Positions 1 through 9,059 of a DNA stretch of 64,000 bases are shown piece by piece. The position numbers and the translations under genes are program-made. The notes under the pieces were generated by a model. The model was given only the letters and a program-made list of their open reading frames with translations, was not told the origin of the DNA and searched no databases. Numbering within the stretch: the stretch's first letter is position 1; the number at the start of each line of letters is the position of its first letter. The DNA is from Dyadobacter subterraneus (lineage in GTDB: Bacteria; Bacteroidota; Bacteroidia; Cytophagales; Spirosomataceae). The stretch spans positions 2,644,501 through 2,708,500 of the forward strand of contig NZ_JACYGY010000001.1 of the NCBI RefSeq assembly GCF_015221875.1, read 5' to 3'.

Positions 1-824
1 GCCCATCCCCATCCAGCCGTTTTCTGGTATTTGTTGTCATCTTTAATCATAAATTCTACCTGCTTAAAGGCGCCAGTCTGCACTTTTCCTGTTGAATCGA
101 TTAATTCATCCCAGGCAATTTTGGCAAAAGTCGCACCGTTGGGCCAGGGATTTATATGGTTTTCTTTAATTGCTTTCACGGCAATATCGTTCGCTACGAT
201 AACCCGCATCGTCCCGTTATCAAAACGATCAGAAGTACTTATTGCTTTCCAGTTTTTAAAATCCGGAATGTATTCAATGCCGTTTGGTGCAGGTTTTACT
301 TTGGCAGATTTAGTACCAGTCCATTCATCATATTGGTGGTTCGCAGCATTTACCAGGGAAGTGTCCGAAGTTTTAAAAGAAACAAGACTGGTTATATAAC
401 TTTTCAAAATTAAAATCTCGGCAGCAGATAATTTAGCTTCGCGATGAAGTGCAGCATATTGTTTCAGCGGCATTGCGCCCAATGAAATCTGGTTGAAGGC
501 TTCAAACAGTTTTGCCTTTTGATCTCCGGGAGCCAGACTGTCCCAATGAGAAAAATTTAAAACATGCCGGGCATCTTTAACATCTTTCGCTACCATCCAG
601 GAAGCAGGAGCAATTTTGTCAAACCATAATAACTGCGTTTCGTTGGAGTGACAATCATAACAGGCTTTTTTTAAAATTACCTGCACGTCGTGTGGAGCAA
701 TTATATTTTCTGTAACGGGAGGATTTTCAATTCCGGGCCGTACAAACTGAATTCCAATAACCGCAGCCAAAAGAACACCGGTTATTAAAAATTTGTGTTT
801 GGTGACAAAGTTTTGTGAATGCAT
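1..824 (-). CDS. Haem-binding domain plus cytochrome P460 protein (partial, 3' end outside window)
   Basis: The reverse strand is open from an ATG at 824 to the window edge, so the C terminus is missing. The first about 27 residues are a basic/hydrophobic signal anchor. A CYDCHSN motif (CxxCH, covalent c-type haem) lies near residue 49, typical of the Bacteroidota haem-binding domain found ahead of other redox domains. From about residue 185 the protein reads EYIPDFKNWK, MRVIVANDIAVKAI, INPWPNGA and QVEFMIKDDNKY, the pattern of cytochrome P460 family proteins. The product is therefore a periplasmic or membrane-anchored haem protein. Its substrate is unknown; P460 proteins elsewhere oxidise hydroxylamine or bind NO, but this Bacteroidota type is uncharacterised. 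It is divergent from the sigma factor gene. Confidence 0.8.
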   Translation of the reverse strand, partial: MHSQNFVTKHKFLITGVLLAAVIGIQFVRPGIENPPVTENIIAPHDVQVILKKACYDCHSNETQLLWFDKIAPASWMVAKDVKDARHVLNFSHWDSLAPGDQKAKLFEAFNQISLGAMPLKQYAALHREAKLSAAEILILKSYITSLVSFKTSDTSLVNAANHQYDEWTGTKSAKVKPAPNGIEYIPDFKNWKAISTSDRFDNGTMRVIVANDIAVKAIKENHINPWPNGATFAKIAWDELIDSTGKVQTGAFKQVEFMIKDDNKYQKTAGWGW

Positions 825-992
825 AATTTAGAAGAATACAGTACGCAGGTGAATTGATAAGATATCAAAGAAAATCAACAAAGACCAGCTTTTGGAGAAT
901 TAGTCAATAGTTTCATAATCAGGAAGAAAAAAATATCCCGGTTAAATTCCAAAAATTTAATCATTTTTAGGATGGGAGTTTGCAACAAATTT

Positions 993-1000
993 TACCTTTG
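993..1000 (+). promoter_or_regulatory. Candidate -7 element (TACCTTTG) upstream of the sigma factor gene
   Basis: TACCTTTG is a full match to the Bacteroidota -7 consensus TAnnTTTG. No TTG lies at the usual 17-23 nt upstream (the nearest is only 10 nt away), so this is a weak call. The 825-1135 gap otherwise shows only AT-rich sequence between two divergent genes. Confidence 0.25.
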
Positions 1001-1135
1001 CTGGCGTAGTGTTGAAAAAGAGGGAAATTTTTGCAAGATTTTAAGTAGAATAATTGCAATAAAAAATATTACTTTGTTGAAGTAATCGTTTAGTAAACAA
1101 AAGAGTCAGATTATCTGGTAGTGAACCAATTGGTA

Positions 1136-1723
1136 ATGATAGATTACAAAAAACCATCCGAAACAGATTTAATTGAGGGTTTGAGAGTGGGAGACAGGGA
1201 TGCCTTTACTATCATTTATAAAGAATACTGGTACAGAATGTTTACGGTAGCGAACCGCAAACTGCAAAACCGCGAACTGGCTGAGGAGCTTATCCAGGAT
1301 ATTTTTACAAGATTATGGAAGGAAAGAGAAACAATCCGGATTACACAGCTGGATTTTTATCTTTTTTCGGCTGTTCGTTATGAGGTTATTGACCAGATTC
1401 GTGCAGCTGGCAGACAAAATACTTATGCTGAGTATTACAAAGCATTCGCTTCTTTTGAAGATTTGAATACTGAGAATACCGTTGTTTTTAATGATCTGGT
1501 ACAAATGATCGATAAGGGACTGGAAATCCTTCCTGAAAAAACAAGAGAAGTTTTTAAGCTATGCCGCCTTCAAAACTGGTCATTAGCTAAAATTGCAAGC
1601 CATCTGGATCTTTCCGAGAAGGCCGTAGAATATCATCTTACAAAAGCCACCAAGTCCATCCGGATTTACCTGAAAGAAGTGCTGATTTCACTTTTGCTTT
1701 TGGGAATTTCATTCTGGCACTAA
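1136..1723 (+). CDS. FecI-type ECF RNA polymerase sigma factor
   Basis: A 195-residue sigma-70 family factor of the Bacteroidota ECF class. Region 2 is visible in DAFTIIYKEYWYRMF and AEELIQDIFTRLWKERE. Region 4 is visible near the C terminus as a helix-turn-helix, SLAKIASHLDLSEKAVEYHL. I chose the ATG at 1136; an in-frame GTG at 1121 would add five residues. It is followed by a FecR-like anti-sigma factor and a SusC protein carrying an STN domain. This is the standard trans-envelope signalling layout, in which substrate bound by the outer membrane protein releases the sigma factor to activate its own transport genes. The C-terminal hydrophobic stretch (LISLLLLGISFWH) is common in this subfamily. 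Confidence 0.93.
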   Translation: MIDYKKPSETDLIEGLRVGDRDAFTIIYKEYWYRMFTVANRKLQNRELAEELIQDIFTRLWKERETIRITQLDFYLFSAVRYEVIDQIRAAGRQNTYAEYYKAFASFEDLNTENTVVFNDLVQMIDKGLEILPEKTREVFKLCRLQNWSLAKIASHLDLSEKAVEYHLTKATKSIRIYLKEVLISLLLLGISFWH

Positions 1724-1920
1724 CAATAGGGTCCTTTCTGATCAAGCTAAATAAATTTTATAGTACTATTTGAAGTTTATTCAGTCACTTGTGTCTGTAT
1801 CATATAAACTTTTGAAGAATAAATAAAATCATTTAGGGTAAATGTGAAGTTGTGCGGCTTGTTAGTATAGTTCAGCTATGACCTTACCCTATTGATTTTA
1901 AAAAGCAAAGTATTTGTCAC
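1724..1920. other. Sigma factor / FecR intergenic gap with inverted repeat
   Basis: No gene is seen here. TAGGGTAA at 1834-1841 and TTACCCTA at 1884-1891 form an 8-bp inverted repeat with a 42-nt interior, and the interior holds a smaller ATAG/CTAT stem. It could be a long stem-loop or a regulator site before fecR; no function can be assigned from sequence. Confidence 0.3.
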
Positions 1921-2988
1921 ATGTCAGATCGAGAAATTCAGGAACTCCTTTTACGTTACCGACAGGGAAATTGTACTGCCGATGAAATCATGAGGATTCA
2001 TTTGTGGTACGAAAGTCTGAATAAAGATTTCCCGGTTTCCATGGATACAAATGAGATATCTTTTCTGGAAGATAAAATTTTGAAGAATATCAGTCGGGAT
2101 ATGGATCAGCCCGAGTTACGTATATACGAAGAAGAACATGAGCAGAAGGCGGTTTGGTGGAAATCTTCTCTTCTGAGATATGGTATCGCAGCGGCGATGG
2201 CCTTGCTTCTTGGTTTTTCCTTTTTGTTTAAGAAAAGTCAGGAACGTGTTGCTATGAAAAGTGAATCGCTTGTACTGCATTCGCGTAAGGGAAATCTGAA
2301 ATCTTCTGTGAACAGCTCGACTTCGATTCAGCGAATTCGTTTGGAAGACAATAGTTTGGTAACCTTGTCACCGGGCAGCAGTATTTCTTATCCTAACGTA
2401 TTTTCACTGGACAAAAGAGAAGTGCAGCTGGAAGGGGATGCCTTTTTTGAAATATCAAAAAATCCTACAAAACCTTTTTTTGTTTACAGCGGCAAACTTG
2501 TTACGAAAGTTCTGGGAACCAGTTTTTGGGTTAAAACCAATGAAGAAACTTTTACGACGGAAGTGGAAGTGTTAACCGGAAAAGTATCGGTTTTTGAAAA
2601 TCATTTTTTGCGTAATAACCGAAAGGAAAAAATCAAAAAGAGCTCACAGGGAGTGATTTTAACACCAAATCAGAGAGTTTCTTATGATGAAGAAAGCGGG
2701 CATTTACTTACAGGAATTGTGGAAGATCCTGTACTGATCCCTGAAAATATTACAGGTGCTAATCTTGTTTTTAATAACCAGGCGCTGGTTGATATAACCG
2801 CAACACTTCAAAAAGAATACGGTATCGAAATTGTGTTTGCGAATGAATTACTTGAAAAATGTACGTTCACAGGCGATATATCTGAAATTCCGCTTTATGA
2901 CAAACTGGACTTGATATGTAAGGCAAATACGGCGCGTTATGAGATCAAGGGCACCAGAATACTGATCACAGGAAGCGGTTGCGATTGA
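1921..2988 (+). CDS. FecR family anti-sigma factor
   Basis: This 355-residue protein has a cytoplasmic N-terminal part that would hold the sigma factor, one membrane segment at about residues 83-103 (GIAAAMALLLGFSFLF), and a periplasmic FecR domain (about 120-230) with RLEDNSLVTLSPGSSI and REVQLEGDAFFEI. It ends with a DUF4974 domain (about 275-345; LVFNNQALVDITATL, TFTGDISEIPLYDKL). The family senses the STN domain of a TonB-dependent transporter and controls the partner ECF sigma factor. Its position between the sigma factor and the STN-bearing SusC protein fits this role. Length and domain order are normal. Confidence 0.95.
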   Translation: MSDREIQELLLRYRQGNCTADEIMRIHLWYESLNKDFPVSMDTNEISFLEDKILKNISRDMDQPELRIYEEEHEQKAVWWKSSLLRYGIAAAMALLLGFSFLFKKSQERVAMKSESLVLHSRKGNLKSSVNSSTSIQRIRLEDNSLVTLSPGSSISYPNVFSLDKREVQLEGDAFFEISKNPTKPFFVYSGKLVTKVLGTSFWVKTNEETFTTEVEVLTGKVSVFENHFLRNNRKEKIKKSSQGVILTPNQRVSYDEESGHLLTGIVEDPVLIPENITGANLVFNNQALVDITATLQKEYGIEIVFANELLEKCTFTGDISEIPLYDKLDLICKANTARYEIKGTRILITGSGCD

Positions 2989-3084
2989 TTAGCTTAAAGA
3001 AATTATCACTAATAAACCAGAATATATGCGAATATAAACTCTCCTGAAAATCTTATTCTTTTTAGAAATAAAGAGGATAAAAAA

Positions 3085-3112
3085 AGCCGATAACGGTGGA
3101 ACGCTACCGGCT
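3085..3112 (+). other. Stem-loop between fecR and susC
   Basis: AGCC and GGT on the left pair with ACCGGCT on the right across a small loop, with a five-base bulge. No T tract follows, so it does not look like a terminator. It lies in the 214-nt leader of susC and could set transcript stability or the relative expression of transporter and regulator. Confidence 0.35.
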
Positions 3113-3202
3113 TCGTAATACCTTCTTTCCAACAAGTATCCGGCAAGATACGGGAAGGAGAAAATATCAGACTTATTTTTTTTACAAAAAACAATCGAAA
3201 CT

Positions 3203-6200
3203 ATGAAAAAAAATCGACAAAGGAAAGGTCGTGCCTGTCTCTATCTGCTCATGAAAATTTCGTTGACACAAATTATATTTTGCATATCCTTTGCAGGATT
3301 CACGTATGCCGGACATGTAGGAAGAGCACAGGAAGTTTTGGAACGTACGGTCACTGTAAATGTTGAAAAAGCAGAATTAAGGCAGGTTTTGAGCCAGATT
3401 GAGGGGAAGGCGGATGTAAAATTTGTGTACAGCAATAAGGCAATCGGTGCAAACCGGGAAGTGGTTTTTCATGTATCAAATCAAAAATTATCCACAGTAT
3501 TAAATTCACTTTTAGTACCTCTGGGCATCACATATGAGCTTACAAGATCAGGAAGAATTTTGCTGACAGCGGAAAAGCCTGTTACTTCAAAAGACGAATC
3601 CTCGATTTCTAGTGCTATGCAAACGTTTGCAGACATTAAAGTAACCGGAAAAGTTACTGACGAAAAAGGAGAAGGGCTTCCTGGTGTTAGTGTCAGGGTT
3701 AAGGGCACACAGTCAGGTTCTGTTTCGGACGTGAATGGTGGTTATTCTGTTGAGTTTGCAGATAGATCTGCTGTACTTGTATTCAGTTTTGTCGGTTATA
3801 AAACTTTGGAAGTGCCAGTTGGAGACAGAGCTATCATTGATGTCAGCCTGGTTCCTGATGACAAATCGCTGAATGAAGTAGTAGTCATTGGTTACGGTAC
3901 TTCACGCAAAAAGGACGTGGTGGGTTCTGTTGACATTGTTGCTGCAAAAGATGCTGGTTCAACCACAGCCACAAATGCATCGCAATTACTGATCGGTAAG
4001 TCTGCCGGGGTTCAGGTTTTACAATCCAATGGTACGCCGGGCTCTGATTCCCAGATACTTATTCGTGGTACTGGCTCGTTCACAGGTGTTGATCCGCTAT
4101 ATGTTATTGATGGTATTCAAGGTAGTAAAACAATGTTTAACACTTTGGGTCCACAGGATATCGAGAATATTACCATTCTTAAAGACGCATCTTCAACGGC
4201 TATTTATGGTTCTGCTGCGGCGAATGGCGTTGTAATTATCACAACAAAAAAAGGACTTTCAGGTGCGCCAAAAATAAATTTCACTTCGCAGTGGGGTGTG
4301 GCAAAAGCCTGGAAGCAGCTGGATCTGCTGAATGCTTCCCAATATGTTGATTTGTTACAGGATTTCGCAGCTACTACAAACGCGGTTTTGCCTGAGAAAT
4401 TCAATACAGCAGATGTTCGTGTAGATAGAAACGACTGGCAGAAACAAATTTTCCAGTCAGCATTGGCATCTCAGAATAATTTGAATATCAGTGGAGGAAG
4501 TGAAAAAGTTACTTACAATTTCTCTCTTGGTTATATGAACCAGAAAGCGATTGTGAAAAACTATACAGACAAACGTGTAAATGGAAGATTCAGTCTTGAT
4601 GAATCACTTGGCCGTTTTCATTTGGGACAAACTTTGAATGTTCGTTATGTTAAGGATGAAGGGCAGCTGGCTAACATTACCGAAGCAGTTTCATATGCTC
4701 CTTACAAAGACATTCTTGATCCGAAAATTCCGGGTGGTTATTCTATTACCACAAACGTTGATGATTTCAACGGTGGTAATAACCCTTTGGCGGCAATAAA
4801 TTTGAATCATCCTGTAACACAAGGTTTTGTGTTTTTCCCGCAAGTTTTTGCAGAAGTGGATCTGATCAAAGGTTTGCGTTTCCGTACTCAGCTTTCTGCT
4901 GAAATCGGTGGCGGAAAAAATAGTGGTTACCAATATGGCTACACAGCCGGTAACAACTTGACACAACCGCAGCAAGCTACTTTGGGATACAATAATTATT
5001 CATTTTACACAATTGAAAATTATTTCTCCTACAATAAATCTTTCGGAAAACATTCTATTTCAGCCACTTTGGGTAATAGTTATCTGGATCCGGGACACTC
5101 ATCCAGTGTGGATGCAAAGGGAACCAACATTCCGAACAATTCCATCCAGAATATCAGTGTGGCTCAGTCACAAACTGTTTCCGGATCAAGTTATGGTTAT
5201 GCGCGCGCCTCAGTTATCTCATATTTCGCACGTGGTATGTATTCTTTCAACGACAAATATGTTATAACAGGAAGTTTCCGTCGTGACGGAGCTTCTAACT
5301 TTGGAGCAAATAACCGGTTTGGTAATTTCTACGGTGTCGGTTTGGCGTGGAGATTTATTGATGAAGATTTTGTTAAAAATAATCTGTCATTTCTTTCTGA
5401 TGGTAAGTTGAGAGTAGGACAAGGACGCACCGGAAACAACACAATTCCAACAACGGGTATCACCAACGTTTTGACATTCAGTGGAAATCCTAACGGAAAC
5501 CTGGTTTATTCATTAGGAACAAATGAAGGATTCAACCCTGGTACAACCATCACTACGCTATCAAATCCTAATATCCGCTGGGAAACTACGGATCAGACAG
5601 ACGTTGGGTTAGACCTTGGTTTTCTTCATAATAAATTGACTGTCACTGTTGATTATTACAACAGAAAAAGTACAGGTTTGCTTGTAAGTGTACCGGTACC
5701 AGGAAGTACAGGCGCATCTCAAAGTGGTACACAGCCAAGCAAATATGCTAACGCAGCGAGTGCACAAAATAAGGGGATTGAATTCTCGGCAGGTTACAGA
5801 GGTTCAGCCGGAAACGGTTTGACTTATACCATTAATGGAAATATTGCACACAATAAAAATATTGTAAATTCTTTGGGAAGTGAATTTGCTGCACCTATCC
5901 AGGCCGGTTCATTCAGCAACTTGCCAACATTTACATACACTGCGGCAGGTTCTCCAATCGGATCATTTTATGGATATAACAAGGATCACGTAGCAAAAGA
6001 TCAGGCAGAAATTGATGCTTTGAATGCCGCTGCAAAAGCAAAATCCGGCGATGCTACAACAGTTTATCAGGCTGGTTTGCTACCGGGCGACTTTATCTTT
6101 AAAGATATCAACGGAGATGGGAAAGTGGATGCAACAGATCAGAAAATAATGGGTAACCCGATTCCAAAAATTGTTTACGGTTTTAATGCTGGATTGAATT

Positions 6201-6688
6201 ATAAAAACTTTGATTTTAACATGGTTGTGTCTGGTGTTTCGGGGCTGAAATTATTGAATGCATTTAAATTCGTGACACTTAATGAATCGACCGGACATAA
6301 CGCAACAACGGGAATTCTTGACAGATGGGAAACATCGGGTGATGTAGCTGCTCTTCCAAGAGCCGGACAAAGTGCAACAGGTGACGGAAACCTGAGACCT
6401 TCGGACTGGTGGCTGGAAAACGGTGCTTACATGCGACTTAGAAATATCACATTAGGTTACACAATTCCTAAATCCCTTATCAGCAATATTGGTAACGGAC
6501 ACGTTTTCAGCAGCATTCGTTTCTACGTAGCTGCGCAGAACCTGGTGACAATTACAAAATACACGGGTTATGATCCGGAGGTAAGTACACAAAGCGGCGG
6601 AAGTTATATTTTCTCCCGTGGTATTGACGACAGGGCTAACCTGCCTCAGCCAAGAACATTCCTGGGCGGTATACAACTTGGATTTTAA
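3203..6688 (+). CDS. SusC/RagA family TonB-dependent outer membrane transporter with STN domain
   Basis: A 1161-residue outer membrane protein. After the signal peptide comes an STN (secretin/TonB N-terminal) domain at about 49-106 (VNVEKAELRQVLSQIEG), then a carboxypeptidase-regulatory-like domain at about 146-220 (VTGKVTDEKGEGLPGVSV). The SusC-typical ANEVVVIGYGT-like stretch is present as LNEVVVIGYGTSRKKDVVGSV, then the plug (VLIRGTGSF-like segment, PLYVIDGI) and a beta-barrel ending in aromatic F (GGIQLGF). Together with the SusD partner it should import oligosaccharides or another polymer fragment across the outer membrane. The STN domain implies signalling to the FecR protein just upstream. 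Substrate is not predictable here, because no glycoside hydrolase lies within this operon. Confidence 0.96.
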   Translation: MKKNRQRKGRACLYLLMKISLTQIIFCISFAGFTYAGHVGRAQEVLERTVTVNVEKAELRQVLSQIEGKADVKFVYSNKAIGANREVVFHVSNQKLSTVLNSLLVPLGITYELTRSGRILLTAEKPVTSKDESSISSAMQTFADIKVTGKVTDEKGEGLPGVSVRVKGTQSGSVSDVNGGYSVEFADRSAVLVFSFVGYKTLEVPVGDRAIIDVSLVPDDKSLNEVVVIGYGTSRKKDVVGSVDIVAAKDAGSTTATNASQLLIGKSAGVQVLQSNGTPGSDSQILIRGTGSFTGVDPLYVIDGIQGSKTMFNTLGPQDIENITILKDASSTAIYGSAAANGVVIITTKKGLSGAPKINFTSQWGVAKAWKQLDLLNASQYVDLLQDFAATTNAVLPEKFNTADVRVDRNDWQKQIFQSALASQNNLNISGGSEKVTYNFSLGYMNQKAIVKNYTDKRVNGRFSLDESLGRFHLGQTLNVRYVKDEGQLANITEAVSYAPYKDILDPKIPGGYSITTNVDDFNGGNNPLAAINLNHPVTQGFVFFPQVFAEVDLIKGLRFRTQLSAEIGGGKNSGYQYGYTAGNNLTQPQQATLGYNNYSFYTIENYFSYNKSFGKHSISATLGNSYLDPGHSSSVDAKGTNIPNNSIQNISVAQSQTVSGSSYGYARASVISYFARGMYSFNDKYVITGSFRRDGASNFGANNRFGNFYGVGLAWRFIDEDFVKNNLSFLSDGKLRVGQGRTGNNTIPTTGITNVLTFSGNPNGNLVYSLGTNEGFNPGTTITTLSNPNIRWETTDQTDVGLDLGFLHNKLTVTVDYYNRKSTGLLVSVPVPGSTGASQSGTQPSKYANAASAQNKGIEFSAGYRGSAGNGLTYTINGNIAHNKNIVNSLGSEFAAPIQAGSFSNLPTFTYTAAGSPIGSFYGYNKDHVAKDQAEIDALNAAAKAKSGDATTVYQAGLLPGDFIFKDINGDGKVDATDQKIMGNPIPKIVYGFNAGLNYKNFDFNMVVSGVSGLKLLNAFKFVTLNESTGHNATTGILDRWETSGDVAALPRAGQSATGDGNLRPSDWWLENGAYMRLRNITLGYTIPKSLISNIGNGHVFSSIRFYVAAQNLVTITKYTGYDPEVSTQSGGSYIFSRGIDDRANLPQPRTFLGGIQLGF

Positions 6689-6717
6689 TAATTGGGAATT
6701 ACTAACAGAGAATTGAA

Positions 6718-8316
6718 ATGAAAAAAATAGCAATATATATTTTAGGGTTGCTCGCTGTAATCAATATTGCAGGTTGTGACGAATCAAAACTGGAACTCAC
6801 AAGTCAGAGCAGTTATGATTACAGTACTTATTTCACGACAAGTGATGGACTAAATCAGGCCGTGGTCGCGACTTATGCGACGCTGTTACACAACGGATTA
6901 TGGTCGAGAGAGTACTATTTTATCTTTGATCTTTTGGGATATGACGCCAAAAAGACCACCAACCTTCAGGGTGATATGGCACAGTTGGCCGATTATTCTT
7001 TTGGTACAAGTCAAACCCAGATCGGGCAGCTTTGGAATAGTCTTTACCGTTTGGTTTTGCGTGCAAATGTTGTCATAGACCGTGCCAAAGTATGGGCACC
7101 AACGGTAGCTGCGGATCAGGCGAATGCCAAGCAATATATCGCAGAGGCCCGTTTTTTAAGATCTTATGCTTATTTTAATATTGTAAATCTGTGGGGAAGA
7201 GCGCCTTTGATCACCGCTTATGACAGCACCGTTGCAAACAACTATTTCCCTCGCGCCACAACAGGTGCCATGTGGAGTTTTATTGAAAGCGATCTTACAG
7301 CTGCCGCAGCAGATTTGCCGGTAAGCTATGATGCTGCTACTGGCCTGGGAAGAGCAACCAAGGGTGCAGCTTTGGCGTTATTGGGCAAAGCATATCTATA
7401 CCAGGGCAAATATGCGCAAGCGCAAACCACGCTTACGCAATTGACATCGGCTCCGTTTACATACAAACTGGATACTTCTTACGACAATCTTTTCAGTACA
7501 TCAAATCAGAGCAGCCCGGAAAATATTTTCCAGGTTATGAATGCAGCATGGACGGATTGGGGAATTGGAAACCAGTATTATGTTTTTGGAGGACAAGAAA
7601 CGTGGGGTGGTAAAGCAACCCACTCGGACCGTGCTCAGGAATATGGTTTTAATGACTGGTTTAACGTTTACGTAACGACTGCCGCAGTAAAAGCATTTAA
7701 ATACACCAATCCGGCTACGGGTAGTACTTTCACTGATCCGCGTGCTTATTCAACTTTTTATGGAAACGCAGCGAGTGGTGGAGATACTGTTTATTGCGAA
7801 AAATGCGCATCCGGAAAAGTTACTTTTCCTTTCAAAGCCAATGATCCCCAGGGATATTATGTTTGGAGAAAATATGAATATTACAACGAAGTTGCCACTT
7901 ATGGCGGACCTGCAAGTAGTATCAATGGACAGGTTATCAGATATGCTGATGTATTGCTAATGCTGGCAGAATCTTATATCCAGCAAGGACAAACAGGAGC
8001 TCAGCCGCTTGCTTTAATTAATCAGGTAAGAAAAAGAGTAAATGCTTTCGAGTACGCAAGTTTAGGAGCAAGTAAAACGGATGCCATGGCCATCTTAATG
8101 CGCGAAAGACAACTTGAATTTACTGGTGAACAAAGCCGCTATTTTGACCTGATCCGTTGGGGGCTTGCCAAAAATACAATCAACGCAACCAGAGCGGCAG
8201 AGCCGGGCGACGGAAAATCACCGTTCCAGGACAAAAACGTTTTATTACCAATTCCGGATGTTGAAAAAAATTACAACCCAAATGTTGCAAAAGATATTGC
8301 AAACAACTGGAATTAG
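6718..8316 (+). CDS. RagB/SusD family nutrient-uptake outer membrane lipoprotein
   Basis: A 532-residue lipoprotein with lipobox INIAGC (Cys20). The TPR-like alpha-helical SusD fold is indicated by AEARFLRSYAYFNIVNLWGRAPLI, ALLGKAYLYQGKYAQA, and the conserved C-terminal RERQLEFTGEQSRYFDLIRWG followed by a VLLPIP motif. It is the surface-exposed lid and glycan-binding partner of the SusC barrel encoded 29 nt upstream, and the two are surely co-transcribed. A strong terminator follows, so the sigma/FecR/SusC/SusD set is a closed unit without associated enzymes. Confidence 0.96.
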   Translation: MKKIAIYILGLLAVINIAGCDESKLELTSQSSYDYSTYFTTSDGLNQAVVATYATLLHNGLWSREYYFIFDLLGYDAKKTTNLQGDMAQLADYSFGTSQTQIGQLWNSLYRLVLRANVVIDRAKVWAPTVAADQANAKQYIAEARFLRSYAYFNIVNLWGRAPLITAYDSTVANNYFPRATTGAMWSFIESDLTAAAADLPVSYDAATGLGRATKGAALALLGKAYLYQGKYAQAQTTLTQLTSAPFTYKLDTSYDNLFSTSNQSSPENIFQVMNAAWTDWGIGNQYYVFGGQETWGGKATHSDRAQEYGFNDWFNVYVTTAAVKAFKYTNPATGSTFTDPRAYSTFYGNAASGGDTVYCEKCASGKVTFPFKANDPQGYYVWRKYEYYNEVATYGGPASSINGQVIRYADVLLMLAESYIQQGQTGAQPLALINQVRKRVNAFEYASLGASKTDAMAILMRERQLEFTGEQSRYFDLIRWGLAKNTINATRAAEPGDGKSPFQDKNVLLPIPDVEKNYNPNVAKDIANNWN

Positions 8317-8348
8317 AAACTGCCTGAACTGAAAGTTGAATTTTTTAT

Positions 8349-8384
8349 AAGGTGCGCCGAAAGAAATTTTGGCGCACCTTTTTT
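8349..8384 (+). terminator. Rho-independent terminator after susD
   Basis: GGTGCGCC and GGCGCACC form a perfect 8-bp GC-rich stem with a 12-nt loop, immediately followed by TTTTTT. It ends the FecI/FecR/SusC/SusD operon and separates it from the convergent SCO gene. Confidence 0.9.
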
Positions 8385-8396
8385 AGAATTGTACTA

Positions 8397-9059
8397 CTAA
8401 TTTTCGCTCTCTTTCAAGAGTTGTTCAATATCAGCTGAAAGCTGCTGCACTTCTAGTTCCAAAGTTCCGTTGTAAATCCCACGAATTCTTTTGTTTTGAT
8501 CCACCAGAATAATATGTTCTGTATGAAGAAACTGGGTGCTGTCTTTTGTAAAACCAAGGTATTCTTCGGCGAAATACGATTTGCGGGCAAGCTCATAAAT
8601 TTTACCCGTATTACCGGTGAGCAGATGCCAGTTTGAAGAGCTAATCTGATTTTGCAAAGCGAACTGCCGCAAACGGGCCACGTTATCAATCCATGGCGTG
8701 ACGCTGAAAGATAACATTACAACTTTGGAATTGTCACCAAAATTCTTTTGAATCAACTTTTAATGTCTGGTCATCACGGGACATATGCTAATGCAGCTTG
8801 TAAAAATAAAATTGGCAATATGAACCTTCCCATCAATATCCCTCTCTGTTATCTGTTGCCCATTTTGGTCAGTAAAAGAAAAAGGAGGGATCGTATGCGT
8901 TATGTTTTCAGTAACGTCTTTTGTCGAAGTTAAAAACAGCGGTGAAAATTCTGCTGTGTTATAATAAGGCAGATTTCTTTTTTCAGTATTTTCGGAGCAT
9001 CCAAAAAGACAGAGTGAAATAAAAATGATACTAATTTTTGAATACACTGTCGGAAACAT
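8397..9059 (-). pseudogene. SCO1/SenC family lipoprotein interrupted by an in-frame stop
   Basis: Two open segments in the same reverse frame make one SCO1/SenC (thioredoxin-like copper chaperone) protein of about 220 codons. The N-terminal part has a lipobox (SLCLFGC, Cys21), the domain opening IPPFSFTDQNGQQIT and the copper/redox motif SCISICPVMT (CxxxC). The frame then meets TAA at 8760-8762 and continues at once with KLIQKNFGDNSKVVMLSFSVTP, LHTEHIILVDQNKRIRGIYNGT, the usual second half including the metal-ligand His region. A Leu codon TTA changed to TAA would explain it by one base. The gene overlaps the end of the MORN gene by 29 nt. It is either a real nonsense pseudogene or a sequencing error; restart at the TTG at 8756 would lack the CxxxC motif. 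Confidence 0.85.

Noticed and set aside
31..413. Plus-strand open frames at the window start
   Set aside because: They lie opposite the haem/P460 gene, which shows strong family motifs on the minus strand; the plus frames have none.
3009..3194. Minus-strand 61-codon frame in the fecR-susC gap
   Set aside because: It has no recognisable motif, reads across the stem-loop, and sits in the leader of susC.
8754..8762. Programmed stop-codon readthrough or selenocysteine in the SCO gene
   Set aside because: The stop is TAA, not TGA, no recoding structure is apparent, and the position fits an ordinary Leu codon lost by one substitution.
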